This document shows, piece after piece, positions 40,900 through 52,910 of a stretch of DNA of 64,000 nt. How positions within the stretch are numbered: position 1 is the stretch's first letter; every line of letters begins with the position of its first letter. The position numbers and the translations under genes are program-made. The notes under the pieces were generated by a model. That model saw only the letters and a program-made list of their open reading frames with translations, made no database searches and was not told the origin of the DNA. This DNA comes from Spirometra erinaceieuropaei. Taxonomy: Eukaryota; Platyhelminthes; Cestoda; Diphyllobothriidea; Diphyllobothriidae. The DNA lies in contig CACRXP010000302.1 in assembly GCA_902702965.1 (NCBI GenBank), forward strand, positions 344,157 to 408,156, in the 5' to 3' direction.

Positions 40900-41350
40900 T
40901 TGAGATTGCCTGTTTAGGCAACTGCGTGCGCGGGTCATGCGCCCGCACATACGACAGTTCAACCGTCGATGCCACCGTGTGCTACACAACAAGGTGAAGC
41001 AGGCACTGTGACTTACGCGTGAAAGTAGACTTGCGCAGAATCAACCGCACCCTCTCCTCCACCCCACTTGAGCCCGACGTCAAGACATAGTCAAGAAGAC
41101 TGGAGGCGGGAGAGGGGGCAGGTGGCTGGCACGGCTGGACCCGCACCTAGGCGTGCCACCACACCTGGTTCACAACAAACACTTGACCAGGATTTTAACC
41201 AACAACAACGGCAACCATGCGCACGACCCATATACCCAGCGGGAGCGCAAGCGCATCCACCGAAAGGGAAGCACGCACCAGAGAACCGCCAGCACACACA
41301 CCAGGCGCGAGGACCATGGTTTGCTGAATCATGGCACAGCAGACGCCAAA
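40900..41350 (-). repeat. R3 repeat, long form, minus orientation
   Basis: R3 core landmarks ('cgacagttcaaccgtcg', 'ttgagcccgacgtcaag', 'ggttcacaacaaacacttg') are followed by the long-form extension ('cgacccatatacccagcggg', 'gaggaccatggtttgctg') shared with 16,600-16,760 and the complement of 59,660-59,770. The longest open frame of the window (41,068-41,595, plus) runs antisense through it and is not considered a gene. Confidence 0.65.
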
Positions 41351-43039
41351 AAAAACCCTTGACATTGGCACCTATTAAAGCGCAGTTGCACCCACAACTG
41401 GACGCAGTCCGCAGAATAGCAGAAACTAATCCTGTAAATCAGTGTTGGACAGGTGTGTTAACTCGATACACATTTAAGTGCGCAAATTGCATTGTAACAG
41501 CCCAGTTGAGATTTCGTTCGCCTCTCCCTGCCAAAACTCGCTATCACTGTGGGGACGGCAAACGGGTTTGGCAACTGTTGCGAAACATTCACTAGCAGGC
41601 CAGCCAATAGTAGTCGTCCATACTGTATAGGTTCATTATGGTGTTGTTTTATGTTACAACTGGAAACTCCCGCCTGGCTGATTTAAACAAGCAGGGAGTG
41701 TCGTATGAACTCCACAGTGGTGCTAAGTCAAGGTCAAATCCTGCCGTTCAGAGACTGTTTCTAGTGTAGTCTCGTTAGGGGATCCGATTAATTCGCTGGT
41801 CCATGACTTCTCCATGTGGCTTTCGGTAGGACAGCAAGCCTCAGGTCTAAGTGTCTGCTGGAATCACTGAGGGTGACAGCAAATATTTCGAACAACCAGT
41901 GGCATTATCCGCAGCGCCGCCAAAAATTTCCAAAAACGTGCGTGCTCATCCCTTTGCTCTCTGAGGGAATCACTACTAACATATAACATCAGGTAAATAC
42001 TTTTAGTAAATTCCCCCACTTTCACCATGTCTTCGCTGTGAAGCTTTCTATTTGTCGAGTTAGGAATAGGCCAGTGTTTGCAGCTAGTCATTTCCTTAGA
42101 AATTGGGTCGCTCTCAGATAACTTGTACATTAACTTTGACTGTCGCTTGTTTGTTGGGCAAACGAAAAACATGACTGTTGCGAATGTACAAAGGAAGGAG
42201 GCCTAATTGCTTAAGCATTAGTTTTATTTGTCCGAAGTTTCGACCTCGCACTCTATCCCTATAACAGACGAACAGTGTTTGCTGAGTACTCGTCACGTCA
42301 ACGACTAACACCTGTGATATGTCAACGGTAATGAACGACTAATGGAATACGAGCTGAGGACCAATCGACAGAACTTTCGACAGAAGTTTCGACTTCACTC
42401 TGGAACTCATCACCGAGAAGAGTGACGGACTCGAAGGGGGCAAGCTTACACCAGACAAAAAGCAGCAGCTACTCGTCCTCGATGTGATGACTGAGTGGTC
42501 TTCAAGTCCGAGATTTTATCGTTGTCAGCATTTTTGCGCATGCTGCATGCGCTTATTGCTGCAGTGTGTGCTAGAGAACTGCGGCAAACCTTTCGTTCCT
42601 GTGTCGTGGTCTGATGGAGTGAGCCAGGACTTTTGTTTAATCAGCTGTGTTTTTCAGACAGCACTATGGAAGCATTTGCTTCTTGGGCTCCCTTTAGTGA
42701 TATCTGTTTTCACAAAATTCAAATTTCATGGTTTAAAATAACTTCGAATATAACAAGCTTGGTCAGACAAAGGGTTCTTTTGGAACCCAAAACACATTCG
42801 AATTCCAGGTCGTAGAGCTAGGGCCTTTTGAAAGGTTCTATGTTACTCTAGAGTCTTTTTAACTTTAGTTTTTAATTTTTTTAAGAGACGCTTGCCTTTT
42901 ATTATTTGTCCACGAGTAAGGATTTCGAATGAGCGTCAAAAATAATGCAGATTTGTAATCATTAGGTAACTTGAGGCATCCTGGTAGAATTCTGATACTT
43001 GACAGAGTACAAGCCCCTTGACGCCGCAACTGCAGATAC
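41351..43039. other. Unassigned 1.7-kb stretch
   Basis: Two related minus-strand segments near 42,236-42,270 and 42,380-42,412 contain GTCGAAACTTC, weakly reminiscent of a hammerhead second box. Their first box and stems are not convincing. Frames have no recognisable domain. Confidence 0.45.
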
Positions 43040-43320
43040 GAGGCTTTTTGATCTTTTGTTCAATGTAATTTTTGGATTTAACTATAAACAAGGCAAGTTG
43101 AAACTGGAGTTCATATACCAGAAAACACACGGGGAAAGCTGGGGGACCCACTGACGAGCCGAACCCCTCGCAGCTGCGTCAGGCAGCGGCACAAGATCGG
43201 CGAAACACGCGTGTCTGGGCTTTTAGCTAATACCTGTGTTGTTAGTACGGTAAATTATTGCACAATTCGATTTGAGTTCGCTGAACAGTGGTTTTCGGCT
43301 AAAATTAAAATAAACAAGAA
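43040..43320 (+). mobile_element. HHR-II element copy
   Basis: The order is the same as at 38,866-39,279: the end of the left repeat ('aaacaaggcaag'), 'ttgaaactggag', 'atataccagaaaacacacgg', the hammerhead (43,147-43,219), 'ttttagctaatacctgtg', 'ggtaaattattgcacaattc', then a diverged right repeat ('gagttcgctgaacag', 'aaaattaaa'). The A+T-rich filler of the other copy (39,090-39,210) is absent. ATAAACAAG occurs at both edges and may be repeat sequence or a short target duplication. Confidence 0.65.
43147..43219 (+). ncRNA. Hammerhead ribozyme motif, family II
   Basis: Stem I is CCCA with TGGG. The first box is CTGACGA (one change from CTGATGA). Stem II is GCCGA (43,158-43,162) with TCGGC (43,197-43,201), five Watson-Crick pairs, enclosing 34 nt. 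GAAAC lies at 43,202-43,206. Stem III is ACAC with GTGT around GC, and the cleavage base is C43,215. The T-to-C change in the first box probably lowers activity. Confidence 0.72.
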
Positions 43321-46300
43321 AAAGTAGACTTGGCGGAGAGAGTGCAGACTTTCTGTTTTTAAGTATGCGGTTTGCTTTTTGCGGCCGACTGCAAGGTGTG
43401 TTTTTTGGAATAAAATGTTTATCAGACATGTCCTGGAAATTTCGTCTGACAAAGTGCTTTCAGCAAACAAGCATTCAGGTCTTGTTTTGCTTTTATGTGT
43501 CTATGGATTTCCTCTGTTTTGTAGTTTCTCTGAGAGATGTGTATTTGGGTTAAGAGGATGACATTATGAAATTCTCACGACCCCTGCCCCAGCGTCTTGG
43601 TCTCTGTAAAACAGTCAGTGAATACCACTGAATGCCACTTCTATGTCAACCAGGCAAAGGCAGGAAATTTTGTTTACAGAACCAATATCGGTGCTGAGAC
43701 ACCTTACCGTAACAATTACTTACACGAAAACGGGCATTATCAACTGGGCAGGTTGTTAGGACAGCATATTTTACTCGGTAACTTCTCATCTATAAATTGT
43801 CAATAATAATTATCCCACTGTGCAAATACTGCAGGAAAGTTACGATGCTTGAAAGCATGCCCAATGCTTCGTATTCAACAAAAGACTTCTATAATGCTTT
43901 TGCCACTCAGATCATGGTGTGTTACGTTACGAAAGACACTACTATGCTAACATTATGAGTGTTTCCCCTCTACTTTGCACTGTTCCAATCATTCCTGTTA
44001 CAAACATTAACTGTCGTCATTTTTAACCAAGGACAACGGCTTGGAACGCCGATGGAAATTTTAAACTTTTGCAAAGCAAATGTACAAATGTGAGGAAGTT
44101 TTTAGCAGCAAATTCATTGTAACTGTATCGAAGTCTACAACTTATGCATAGTATGGGCAACCAAAATACGGCTTTCTTTCGCTTAATTGGTTATTTTTTG
44201 CTATTATTTGCCTTCTTTCAGAGCTAACTTTCTATAGACATATGCCGATTTTTCTATTGTTGTTTTTGTTCACACGTCCATTGTTCGCGAGCATTTCTAG
44301 TTAGCTCTTTCCACTTCTGCTTGTTCGCCTGTTTTCTATCTTTTTAATAGTTGGGAGGCTTCGTTTGTCACGTTGCATTTGATGTCGTCTTATTTCCCTC
44401 CCGCAGGTTTCGGATGCTAACTATGCACATTGCACTACGCCGATCCCAATAAATTTGACGCAGTATATGCCCATTTTAGAGCGGGTGATCAAAGTAACTA
44501 AAGTGCAAATCCAGAAGTCTTTGTTCTGCTGTACATTATCCTGCGTAACTTGCTTGCGTCTTCAAGGGAACTACTATAAAATAACCGGCGAGTAGGGCAA
44601 TTTTCATTTGAGTACTTCTCTGTTAAACAAAGGATTGGTTTTATAGTGGTTCGGCAGTTTTTTGGATTTTACGTCATGGCTGACAGAATAATAGCTAAAA
44701 GGTTAAAAAGCGTCGGTTAATTGAACTGTTCAGCAACGGTTAGAACAGTGATTAATTGTCATATTTTTAAATACATGCATTTTAATTTCCGTTAGGTAGT
44801 ATTGAGGCATTAAAACCCGAAAAAACTGTTGAGTATAAGTCAAACGGTGGAGAATTCAAAGACAGCAATGAGCACCAATGACCAGTCAGTCTTAATCGCA
44901 TATTTCTGCCCTTAGATTGGGCTCTAGGTGAAACATTCACCGAATGAAAATTACAAAATTTGTGTAATTGTGTTTTTAACTGTTGTTAGCCAGTTTGAAG
45001 TTGCGAGTTATAAAAGTAGTCTGCGAAGCAAAAAAACCATAGGAAATTATCATGTCCCTCAGCGCAAATGCAAGTAAAGCAGCTGCACTACAGATATGAC
45101 AGAAGACTTCAAACGTAATTTCCTTTCAGTTAAACGGAACAGATTTCTTTCTGCTGATTGTCTTTCACTTACAATGTAACAGCATTAAGTTCTCTATATT
45201 TTTTCCGCAAAGCCTCTTATTGCAAAGACGCGTAATCATACAAGAGTCATTTTTCATTAAATCACGTTGAAAGAATAAGAAGTGATAAAAATTATCCTCC
45301 TCATTTCCGAGCAAAATTCACCAAAACGATTATTTCGATAAAACGTTTATACTATTTGAAGACACTTACATTTGCATATCCTTTCGTCCATTGGCTTTTT
45401 CGGAGGCCTAGGCATTTTCCCGTATCACAGTGTGGTCCAAAACAAATTAACCAACTTAAAGCAAGCGCGGTCCGAGGTAACAGTTTAGCACGTTACTTTA
45501 ATAACTAAAACAAAACAATTTTCACTCAACTTTGTTAGGTGATGCATGACACTCGTCCATTTAAAGACAATCAGTTGTCCATTTACTGACACGTGATGTC
45601 TATAGGTAACCAGTCAAGGATCAGTTAATTTTGGATAACGAAGTTTCGGATAACGGAAATTTAATGTCTCGATAAAATGGGAAAAGCTATCGTCAACGTT
45701 GTTCAGAAGGAGCTGAATGTTATGAAAGCAACATTTTAAATTTAAGGAGTAATATAGCACGCTTCTTTTGTAGATACTCATGCAATTTCAAAGAAGCTTA
45801 AGTCAGTAAACCTATGTATTTGTCTTTTTTATTATCAGGCCTGTAACATAATGTAAATAATGGAGGAAAATAGGGTCAACGTCACACAAAACTGAAATTA
45901 AGGGATAATCCTTAGATGCTCAGACATATAGAAGATAATGGAATACAGACACAGTCTGTTGGCACGCCTACCCTGCTTTCTGTCCTGGAGACCATGTCAG
46001 CCTTCCTCACGCTAATATTAATGCGTAAACGCTCCACAATTCATTTGTCATTTCTTGTTTTCTTACCTTCGGCGCCCTTCGATGAAGGACATTATTATAT
46101 AGTCCTGGTGATGAATAAATGCCAACAACTGCATACCAACCGTGACATCTCTAATGGCTTATATAATCATTTGGCGGACTGATATTTTGCTCGTGCGGAT
46201 TTTATTGTGCAACAAAGGGACATAAAAAACCGAGTTATAATATTGCCCCTGCCATGAATCTCTCCGTTTTCAATATGCATGCGCGTTTATAAGCTTCTTT

Positions 46301-46439
46301 GCGCTTTTCCGATTTTTCAATTTTATGGCATTTTTCCTGCCAACTTATTCCATCTGTCAATCAATTACAGCTCTAGATATGGTAGAGAGGCTCCCACCGA
46401 GCGCGTTACAGAACTTATTCATCGCATTGCGCCATGGAG
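43321..46439. other. Unassigned 3.1-kb A+T-rich block
   Basis: This is the longest stretch without any repeat shared inside the window. Stops are dense on both strands from 43,800 to 45,900. A frame at 45,916-46,182 has no recognisable domain. It could be an intron or intergenic DNA. Confidence 0.5.
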
Positions 46440-47203
46440 TTGTGTCGCGAATCCCACCAGCAGCCGTACAGTGACGCACAATATCGGCAGAATAGCAACA
46501 AGCCCGTTGACACCCTCTAGAATTGCATGTATTCGATCGCAACCAGCAGGACAACAAGCCCGTAGCTCAGTAGTTAGGTGCGTTAGACTTCTAACCAACA
46601 TGTCCCGAGTTCGAGTTTCGTGGGTAGCTTATCTTTGGGTTGGTTATGGCGTGTAACGCACCACAAGCCCGACTGAGTTGTTTGAACGGCCTGAAGTCAC
46701 TTTGGCACGGATCTCGATTGGGTCTGGTGTGATCGTCTGCAGTAAAGACGACCAGCGTTCCTTCCGTCCTTTCCGCTGACAACGTGCCCCGCTCTTGCTG
46801 TCCGCTCGCCGCTGTTGACCTCTATTGTCAGCACATTCCTGGCTCTTACCCGCAGTTGCCGAACTCACTCAATCTCCCACTGGTTTCTAACCGATATTAC
46901 GTGACCTCCTTTCACTCCAAATGGATCCGTTATGTAACATCTTGCTATTTCCTTGTACTGGTTATTTTATTCTTTTACTACTCTATCCGCCTGTGTATCG
47001 TAACATAGGCTTCGTGCGCTAAAATTTTCTTTTCCCACTATAGTCCTAACTGCACGCCTTATGTGGTGTTGTAGAAAGCTTCCCTTGGTGATCTGTTTGA
47101 CCTTATTTCTGTTTCCGTCGCTGTTTTCAGCCGCTAAGGCGGCTGATGATGGCTAATATCCCAAAAATGGTCCTTCCAGTCTCCCCTGTCTTTGTCAGCT
47201 CCG
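46440..47203 (+). repeat. SINE-A long form, or SINE-A split by an insertion
   Basis: A tRNA-like head (A-box-like TAGCTCAGTAG at 46,563-46,573; B-box-like GAGTTCGAGTTTC at 46,606-46,618) and early body reach 'gggttggttatggc' at about 46,650. The SINE-A body resumes at about 47,127 ('ggctgatgatggctaat') and ends 'cccctgtctttgtc' at about 47,203. The 470 bp between are not in the other SINE-A copies. Either they were inserted here, or this is the full-length parent and the short SINEs are internally deleted. The pieces before and after end in similar 'tatggcg' and 'taaggcg'. Confidence 0.6.
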
Positions 47204-47774
47204 TTTTCGAATTCGGTTTGTTCCTTTAATGCAAGCGTTTTGTTTACTGTAGATGTGGCATCACTTGAAGACGACATCTAGCTCAGAGTCAACGGCGCAG
47301 AGAGCCCAGCGAACGTATATTGTACTCCGTCGCTGAAATTGCTTTCGCTAAAATCACAAGGCGTAGGGCCAAGGTTGAGCAGATAAACCACTTCAATGCG
47401 TGTCAGAGGTGTATATGTATGCGCATGTTGCTGACCAGCTGCGATGAGATACCATTTAACCAAATAACGGATACGGATATGAAAACTGGTGTCAAGTCTT
47501 TGGTCACTTTCGAGTGATTTCGATCGCCGGCGGGGACGGCCAAACGTGCGAACTAGTCCGAGTCAAGCGGCTGAAGTGGTTTGATTTCGCATGTAAGTTG
47601 GTTGGAGAATGACACTTATCTTAATGCCCGCCGTGTAGACCGTGCATTCCTTGAAACGATTCCACCGTGTCGTTTTTAGTCTGTAATACTTAAGTAGCGG
47701 AATAATCCGTCATTCAGTAGAATTCTGTGTTTATTAGGGGGACTGGAAGAGTATTGCTATTCACTATTTGAAGA
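47204..47774. other. Unassigned stretch
   Basis: Short overlapping frames only (47,278-47,463 minus; 47,320-47,517 plus); nothing was recognised. Confidence 0.45.
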
Positions 47775-48290
47775 TACGTGGATGTGAAACATGTACTCAC
47801 TTGTGTAGCAGCTATCTTGGTCATTGGTATCGAGTAAATATACAATCGTCAAGCACGAATTTTCCTAGTTCTCTTTTGAAGGCCCCAACGTCTTCCGCTA
47901 AGACAACTGAATTAGGTAGTTTGTTCCATTCTCCAGCCGCCCGATGGACTAGGAATTTGATCCACGCTTCAATTTTAGCATAGCCCATCTTCAGTGTGTA
48001 TTGGTGCCTTCGACGTGTGGTCGTACGTGTCAGCTCAAAATTCGCCTAACTGAAAAGCAAATGCTAGCCCTCTGATTGACTTACAGGCCATGATCCTTTG
48101 CGCTGTCTGTAAGAGAGAGGAACTGTTTCAGTCTTTTGGGCCGTCTTTTATAACGTAAGCATCTTAATCCGCTGACCAGTTTGGTCGCTCCTTGTCATGC
48201 GTTTTTCATAACGGTGTAATCTTGTTTCGTCCAGGACTCCACTCCTAAGCATACTACTCTAACATTGGTCGAGAAAGTAGTCTAAACACT
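47775..48290 (-). pseudogene. LINE reverse transcriptase C-terminal remnant, minus strand
   Basis: Broken frames on the minus strand read 'RYEKRMTRSDQTGQRI', 'QFPLSYRQRKG' and 'KMGYAKIEAWIKFLVHRAAG', then 'EWNKLPNSVVLAEDVGAFKRE'. This follows the end of CR1/RTE-like non-LTR reverse transcriptases, where a Y-E-R-R segment, a Y-R-R-G-D segment and 'R..N.WN.LP..VV.A..V..FK..L' close the protein. The RT catalytic core is absent: the preceding endonuclease remnant lies only about 160 bp away, so over 1 kb has been deleted. Several frameshifts; inactive. Confidence 0.6.
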
Positions 48291-48449
48291 CAGTCGAGAA
48301 GCTCGTCGTCATGGTCATGAAAGGGCCTTCTGATCGTACATAGACACCCATAGCCTTCTCTGAAACCTTGGCGTAGTGAAACGATGTTTTTGGAATAAAC
48401 ATCATCCACATATCAAGGCCTCGTAGCTCTTTGGCCTACTCGAGTTGGG

Positions 48450-48905
48450 AACCTCCGACGAATTAGTGCAATTTGAATCTTATTGTCCCCTTGTTGGGTA
48501 AGGTACTCACCAGTAACCAAGTTAAGACATTTCTGTTCGAGGGACTTTTCGTTAGCGTATAATGCAACAATTCCCACTTGATATCTGGAGAAGTGAAATC
48601 TCTAAGAAGAATTAAGTGTTTGATATAACCAATTTCTTTTAGCTCAGTGATGTGTGTCGTCTGTATCCTTCCGCTTTCCTCGAGGTCTGTAAACCAAGCC
48701 ACTATGGAGGTCTCCTTGATCTGGCACACACAAGTAATTACTTAATACTCCATAAACAATGTTTATCCTTGTGTAAGGCCCGTCTTTTGGCATGGCTAAT
48801 GTCATGTCGTATAACTGCTTCTGCATCCATTTCGGTTTATGCGGATAAGCTGAATACCGTCCAACATGGCTTGCGAGTCTTCTACCTGCACATCTAATCA
48901 TGTTT
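48450..48905 (-). pseudogene. LINE endonuclease (EEP-type) remnant, minus strand
   Basis: Minus-strand frames give 'GLVYRPRGKRKD', then after a frameshift 'YIKHLILLRDFTSPDIKWELL' and 'NRNVLTWLL'. These match the 'YRPP' and 'GDFN.PDI.W' landmarks of the apurinic-type endonuclease of non-LTR retrotransposons, with the normal GDFN altered to RDFT. In intact LINEs this enzyme nicks target DNA. The piece lies upstream (in minus-strand sense) of the RT end at 47,775-48,290, consistent with one decayed element. Confidence 0.6.
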
Positions 48906-50126
48906 CAGAAGTTTGATGGACTTGAACAGTAGTGCATTTGCCGTTACTTTTGCCTGATGATTCCACAAAGACGAACGCTTTATGTTACGATTGGATTGTC
49001 TACTATTTTCGGATTTTTTCGCCTTCGCCTTATCGTTTTCTCAGTTCTTTCAACAAAGCCCTTATTTTCGTCCGATCGATTAGAAAATAGTCCAACTGAG
49101 AAAGCACTTTATGGTGGCTGTTTCGTGGTTTGGAACTAGGACTCAAGATAAGATCTGTTTGTCGTATACCTGACAATATGACTTTCAGCACTCTCGGTCG
49201 TACCTCCCCTGCGTCATTTGCTACTTAATGTCCCGAACGGAAAACATTTTGAATGTCAGTCACCTCATCGGGTTCTTGGGTGTCATTAACTAAATTGTAG
49301 AATATCAAGAGATGGTGTTTGACCCTCTCTTTTGGGGTTTCACTATGGACTTGAGGAACTTCCTGGACTACAGCACAGTCTGACCTCTCAGAGAAAACTG
49401 GTGACTGCATCCTGCTCTCTTATACTGAAGATAGGACGAGGCACATGCATTAAAACTGCCATTTACGATTGTATCCCCATTGCACAAAGACTTTAAACAT
49501 GGTGGTTGGCCCTCGGACGTCACTTCGGCTATTTCACATAGGGTCACTTATCCTGCCGCTCTGTTTGTTCGACTAGCTCTCGACGAGTTCGCCATTGGAC
49601 TCTTGGCTTTTATGCCTATTGCCGAGTTGCACGCAGTCCTAGCGAGTGCCCGTGAGTTCTTACTCTTCTGCCGCACACAACGTATTGCACTAGGAGCTTC
49701 ACTATACCCCTCCACTTCAGTATTCAGTGCTCATGGACACTCATACACCGTGTCAGTGACGCTTTCTTGTGGTACTCGTGAATCCTTTCGATTACCCTTT
49801 TACGGAACTTCTAAGGACAGTTTGTCGCAGTTTGATTTTCGCGCAACCAGGCTCTGTAAACTTCAGATTGTCATACCTAAGTAAACTCAAAACTTTATCT
49901 CATTTCCACCTGTTTTCTTGTCTTTGACTCATATTTTGACTGCTTCAGCGGTTTGCTCTGGAGGCTTTGTCCCTTTTCGCAGCTTTTCGCGCTTAGTTTT
50001 GCGCCTAACAACGTTCCTCATTTCATTGAGGCATGTTTGATCTGGTGCAGGAACTTTTTCTAGATCCTTTTTAACGTGTCCGGACGATTTAATATTATAA
50101 CGTCTGGTAAAAATATTACCATCCAT
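48906..50126 (-). pseudogene. Probable 5' part (ORF1-like) of the same LINE, minus strand
   Basis: Minus-strand frames at 49,225-49,410 ('ERVKHHLLIFYNLVND', then 'VTDIQNVFRSGH') and 49,929-50,126 ('NEMRNVVRRKTKREKL') recall the 'D...F.NL......V..I..VFRLG' pattern and the basic stretch of LINE first ORFs. Identification is weak and rests mainly on position upstream of the endonuclease. The 134-codon plus-strand frame at 49,480-49,884 overlies this region and shows no domain. Confidence 0.35.
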
Positions 50127-52910
50127 GTGAGTGTATTTTGTATCCCTATAAGCTCAGAACTGTGACGGAAATTTCTAGGAATACATCGTGGCGTGTCTGC
50201 ACGTCTTTGTTTAACTCGTTTTCGCCCTATTTTAGGACCATACAGTAATGTTCACCAATGGTCGTCGGTGGTTCGTCGCGAGCAGTTTAAAGTGAATTAA
50301 GTATTCATGGTGCCCCTTGGTCACAGGAAACAGGTGACGGTTTGTGGAAATGGAATAGGCAATTCTTTTCTGAGTGTATACTGTTTGTAATACGCAGCTC
50401 TGTGGGCACTGCCGACTGCTTAGGAGCTCTGTTGAAAGAATTCCTAGGTGTCACATAGCAAGGCAGACGGACACGATTTCGACTCCGAGCACGTTGCAGC
50501 GGAATTCAAAGAAAAGGAACCCAAGTTGAATGGTGCACCCACTTTTCTGTCTCAATACCGTGCTGGCGTGACGCTGAGAAGCATTTACCCTAAGAGTGGT
50601 GGTTCGTCCGGAATGGAATGCATGACAGTGGCTGTGTCTCTCAAGACAGTCTTCATCTTTTCAAAAGCAAGAACGGCCTCCGGAAAGCATCCATACGAAA
50701 CTATGGAGTCATATATGATGTTCAACGTCGTGAGAGTAATGGCAAAGCCGGTGGTCAGATAGCATTTTGGGATCTTGTTGCAGGTGAAATTTGAGTTTAG
50801 GAGGGAAGACTTAACAGGCGAGCGCCTTTGCGGGAGTTGATGGGGACGGTGGGTTTGACTAGTTGGTCTAAGACCTCGAGAGCTGCTGGGCCAAAAGACA
50901 CAGTCTGTGTCAACAGTGACGACGGCCGGTCATCAACGTGACGTGCATCCTGAGCTTTCCGATGTTGTTCATGATCACAGAAGGCGGCATCTGAGGTTTA
51001 TGTATAGCAAGCCCGCATAGGATCCTGTTTACAAGAAGCTGAAAGGTTTACGGCATGTTGTGGATAGCAAACGGTGTGATCAGAAATTTGGATGAACTGA
51101 GAGCCTTTGTTGCCTGGTGAGTGGCCGTAACCATATTTCCCAGGGATAGGTTTACAAATAAGAGATCGGTTAGGCTTTCAAGGCATCCGACTAACGAATG
51201 GTCATGTAAGCGCATTATGTAGCATCTAGTAAGTGTCTCGGGGACTCCGGCCGCCAGAGAAAGTCTCTGGGGCCACATACAGGTGCGAGAATCAAGGGTT
51301 TTCAGACAAACGCGCAATAACCAGTTTCAGTGCAGATTCAAACTCTGACTCGGTGAAAAGGCATCTTTGAGATGCATTGAGGTCGTTGGAAACAAACTGG
51401 CGCTAGGTCTCAAAGGAGTAAGCGTCCAAAGCCGAATGAATGGCGATCTTTTCAGTGGGACTAGGCTGCTGGCAGCTTATGTGAAGATAACGGGCAGCAT
51501 GAAATAGGAGCCAAATATGAGTGAAGTTGTACTAGTCATGATAATGCATAGTAAAAAGGGACTCCATAACCGCGATTCCATTGAAAGAGGGACAATGAAG
51601 TACTTGATGCTGTTGGAGACGAGCCAACGCTTTCAAGTGAAACCAAGAGTTGGGATACTAACTAACTGTTAAGGTTTGACGGCTTGTATTACTGTGACCA
51701 GCGGTAGCAATAATATTAGAGAATAAACTAAAGCACTTTAGTCTTTCCGAGAATGGTCGTGGTCGCAGACCTTTTAATTGCTTTGTAATTTGACGCTGAA
51801 CTTTCTGAGGTTTTATTCCGTTTCTCCAAGTCACGGTATCTCTGTCCTTGTTTCATATTCAAGATAAAAAATATATTAAAATGGGATTTATTATAACACT
51901 TCATGGACGTTGCCAGTCTCCTTCGAACACAGGAAAGGAACCTAAAATAGACTCATCCATCCCGGCTGCACGTCGACTACATTTGTTTTAGCTGTCCGAT
52001 CAGTCAGTAGCGCACGAGTTGGGAGTTTAATTTATGTCTCGAAAGCCCGAATTCCAAGACGTAATAATAGCGAAATCTAGAAAAAAGAACGAGTTATACA
52101 GTATAGTGGCCTTAATTTCGTGTTTAGTAATTTTGGGATCAGGAATATTCCGTCTTTCATCATACTTGGAGAACTTTCATTTCGACCAGTGGTCGAATTA
52201 GCTGCGAGTTTAATGTAAGCGACCCTAGTGTGCTATGTGGAATCCAATAAGAACGCAAGACGGTTGTCTAGAGTGGAGCCTGTGAATTATTTAGAAAGAA
52301 GGGATGACGGGTTGTGGTGGAAGTTCAGGTGAGAGGGAGAACACGGAAAGGTCCTTTGACGGGGACTGGTTGGCATGGAGATGAGCCTTGGCTGCTCCGA
52401 GAAGTGAGAGCGGAGATGACGTGAGGAGGTGTCGACGAGGCATTCTCCGGCCCAAGATGGTGAACATCAATTGTCCTCCGTGTTCATCTGGTTTCCAGGC
52501 GATTCCGATAGGTTCACATAGAATAGACCAATGACATGCGTAAATCAGGCCGTAAAGATACAATAAAGCAAGGCATGACCAATAGGATCCTCGGGACCGC
52601 TATTATGGGCATTTTGTCCCTTATGAGATTACTCATAGGTATAATGAAATAACCTCTGAGCATACTAAAAGTTTCGTCAGACGAAACCCAAGCCAGCAGA
52701 ATAAGAGAACCGTAGGGGTAAAGTTGCTTGTACTAGCCAATTATATCGTCAGTTGCTGTAACTATCAATTCGATAGTGATCTTACCCGGACTAACAAAAA
52801 GTGTAAAAACTTTGGCTTTGTCGTCTTTAAATCGTTGACTGACTTCTCATCCAATACGTTTCTTCTTCACTGCCGGGGAGGAGGGGCGTTGACAGCTAAG
52901 TCCGTTCTAT
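50127..52910. other. Unassigned 2.8-kb stretch
   Basis: Frames at 50,448-50,762 (plus, 104 codons), 51,048-51,317 and 52,291-52,563 (minus, 89-90 codons) have no recognisable domain. No shared repeat was detected. Confidence 0.5.

Noticed and set aside
41068..41595. Longest open frame in the window (175 codons, plus)
   Set aside because: It runs antisense through an R3 copy, is proline-, glutamine- and arginine-rich in the way GC-rich repeats often translate, and its frame is not kept in other R3 copies.
42236..42412. Two minus-strand GTCGAAACTTC segments resembling hammerhead second boxes
   Set aside because: The first box is GTGATGA in one and absent in the other, and stems II and III do not pair convincingly.
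43321..46439. Hidden element in the 3.1-kb A+T-rich block
   Set aside because: No inverted ends, direct repeats or coding landmarks were visible by eye; a database search would be needed to say more.
49480..49884. 134-codon plus-strand frame
   Set aside because: It overlies the probable 5' part of a minus-strand LINE remnant and shows no recognisable motif.
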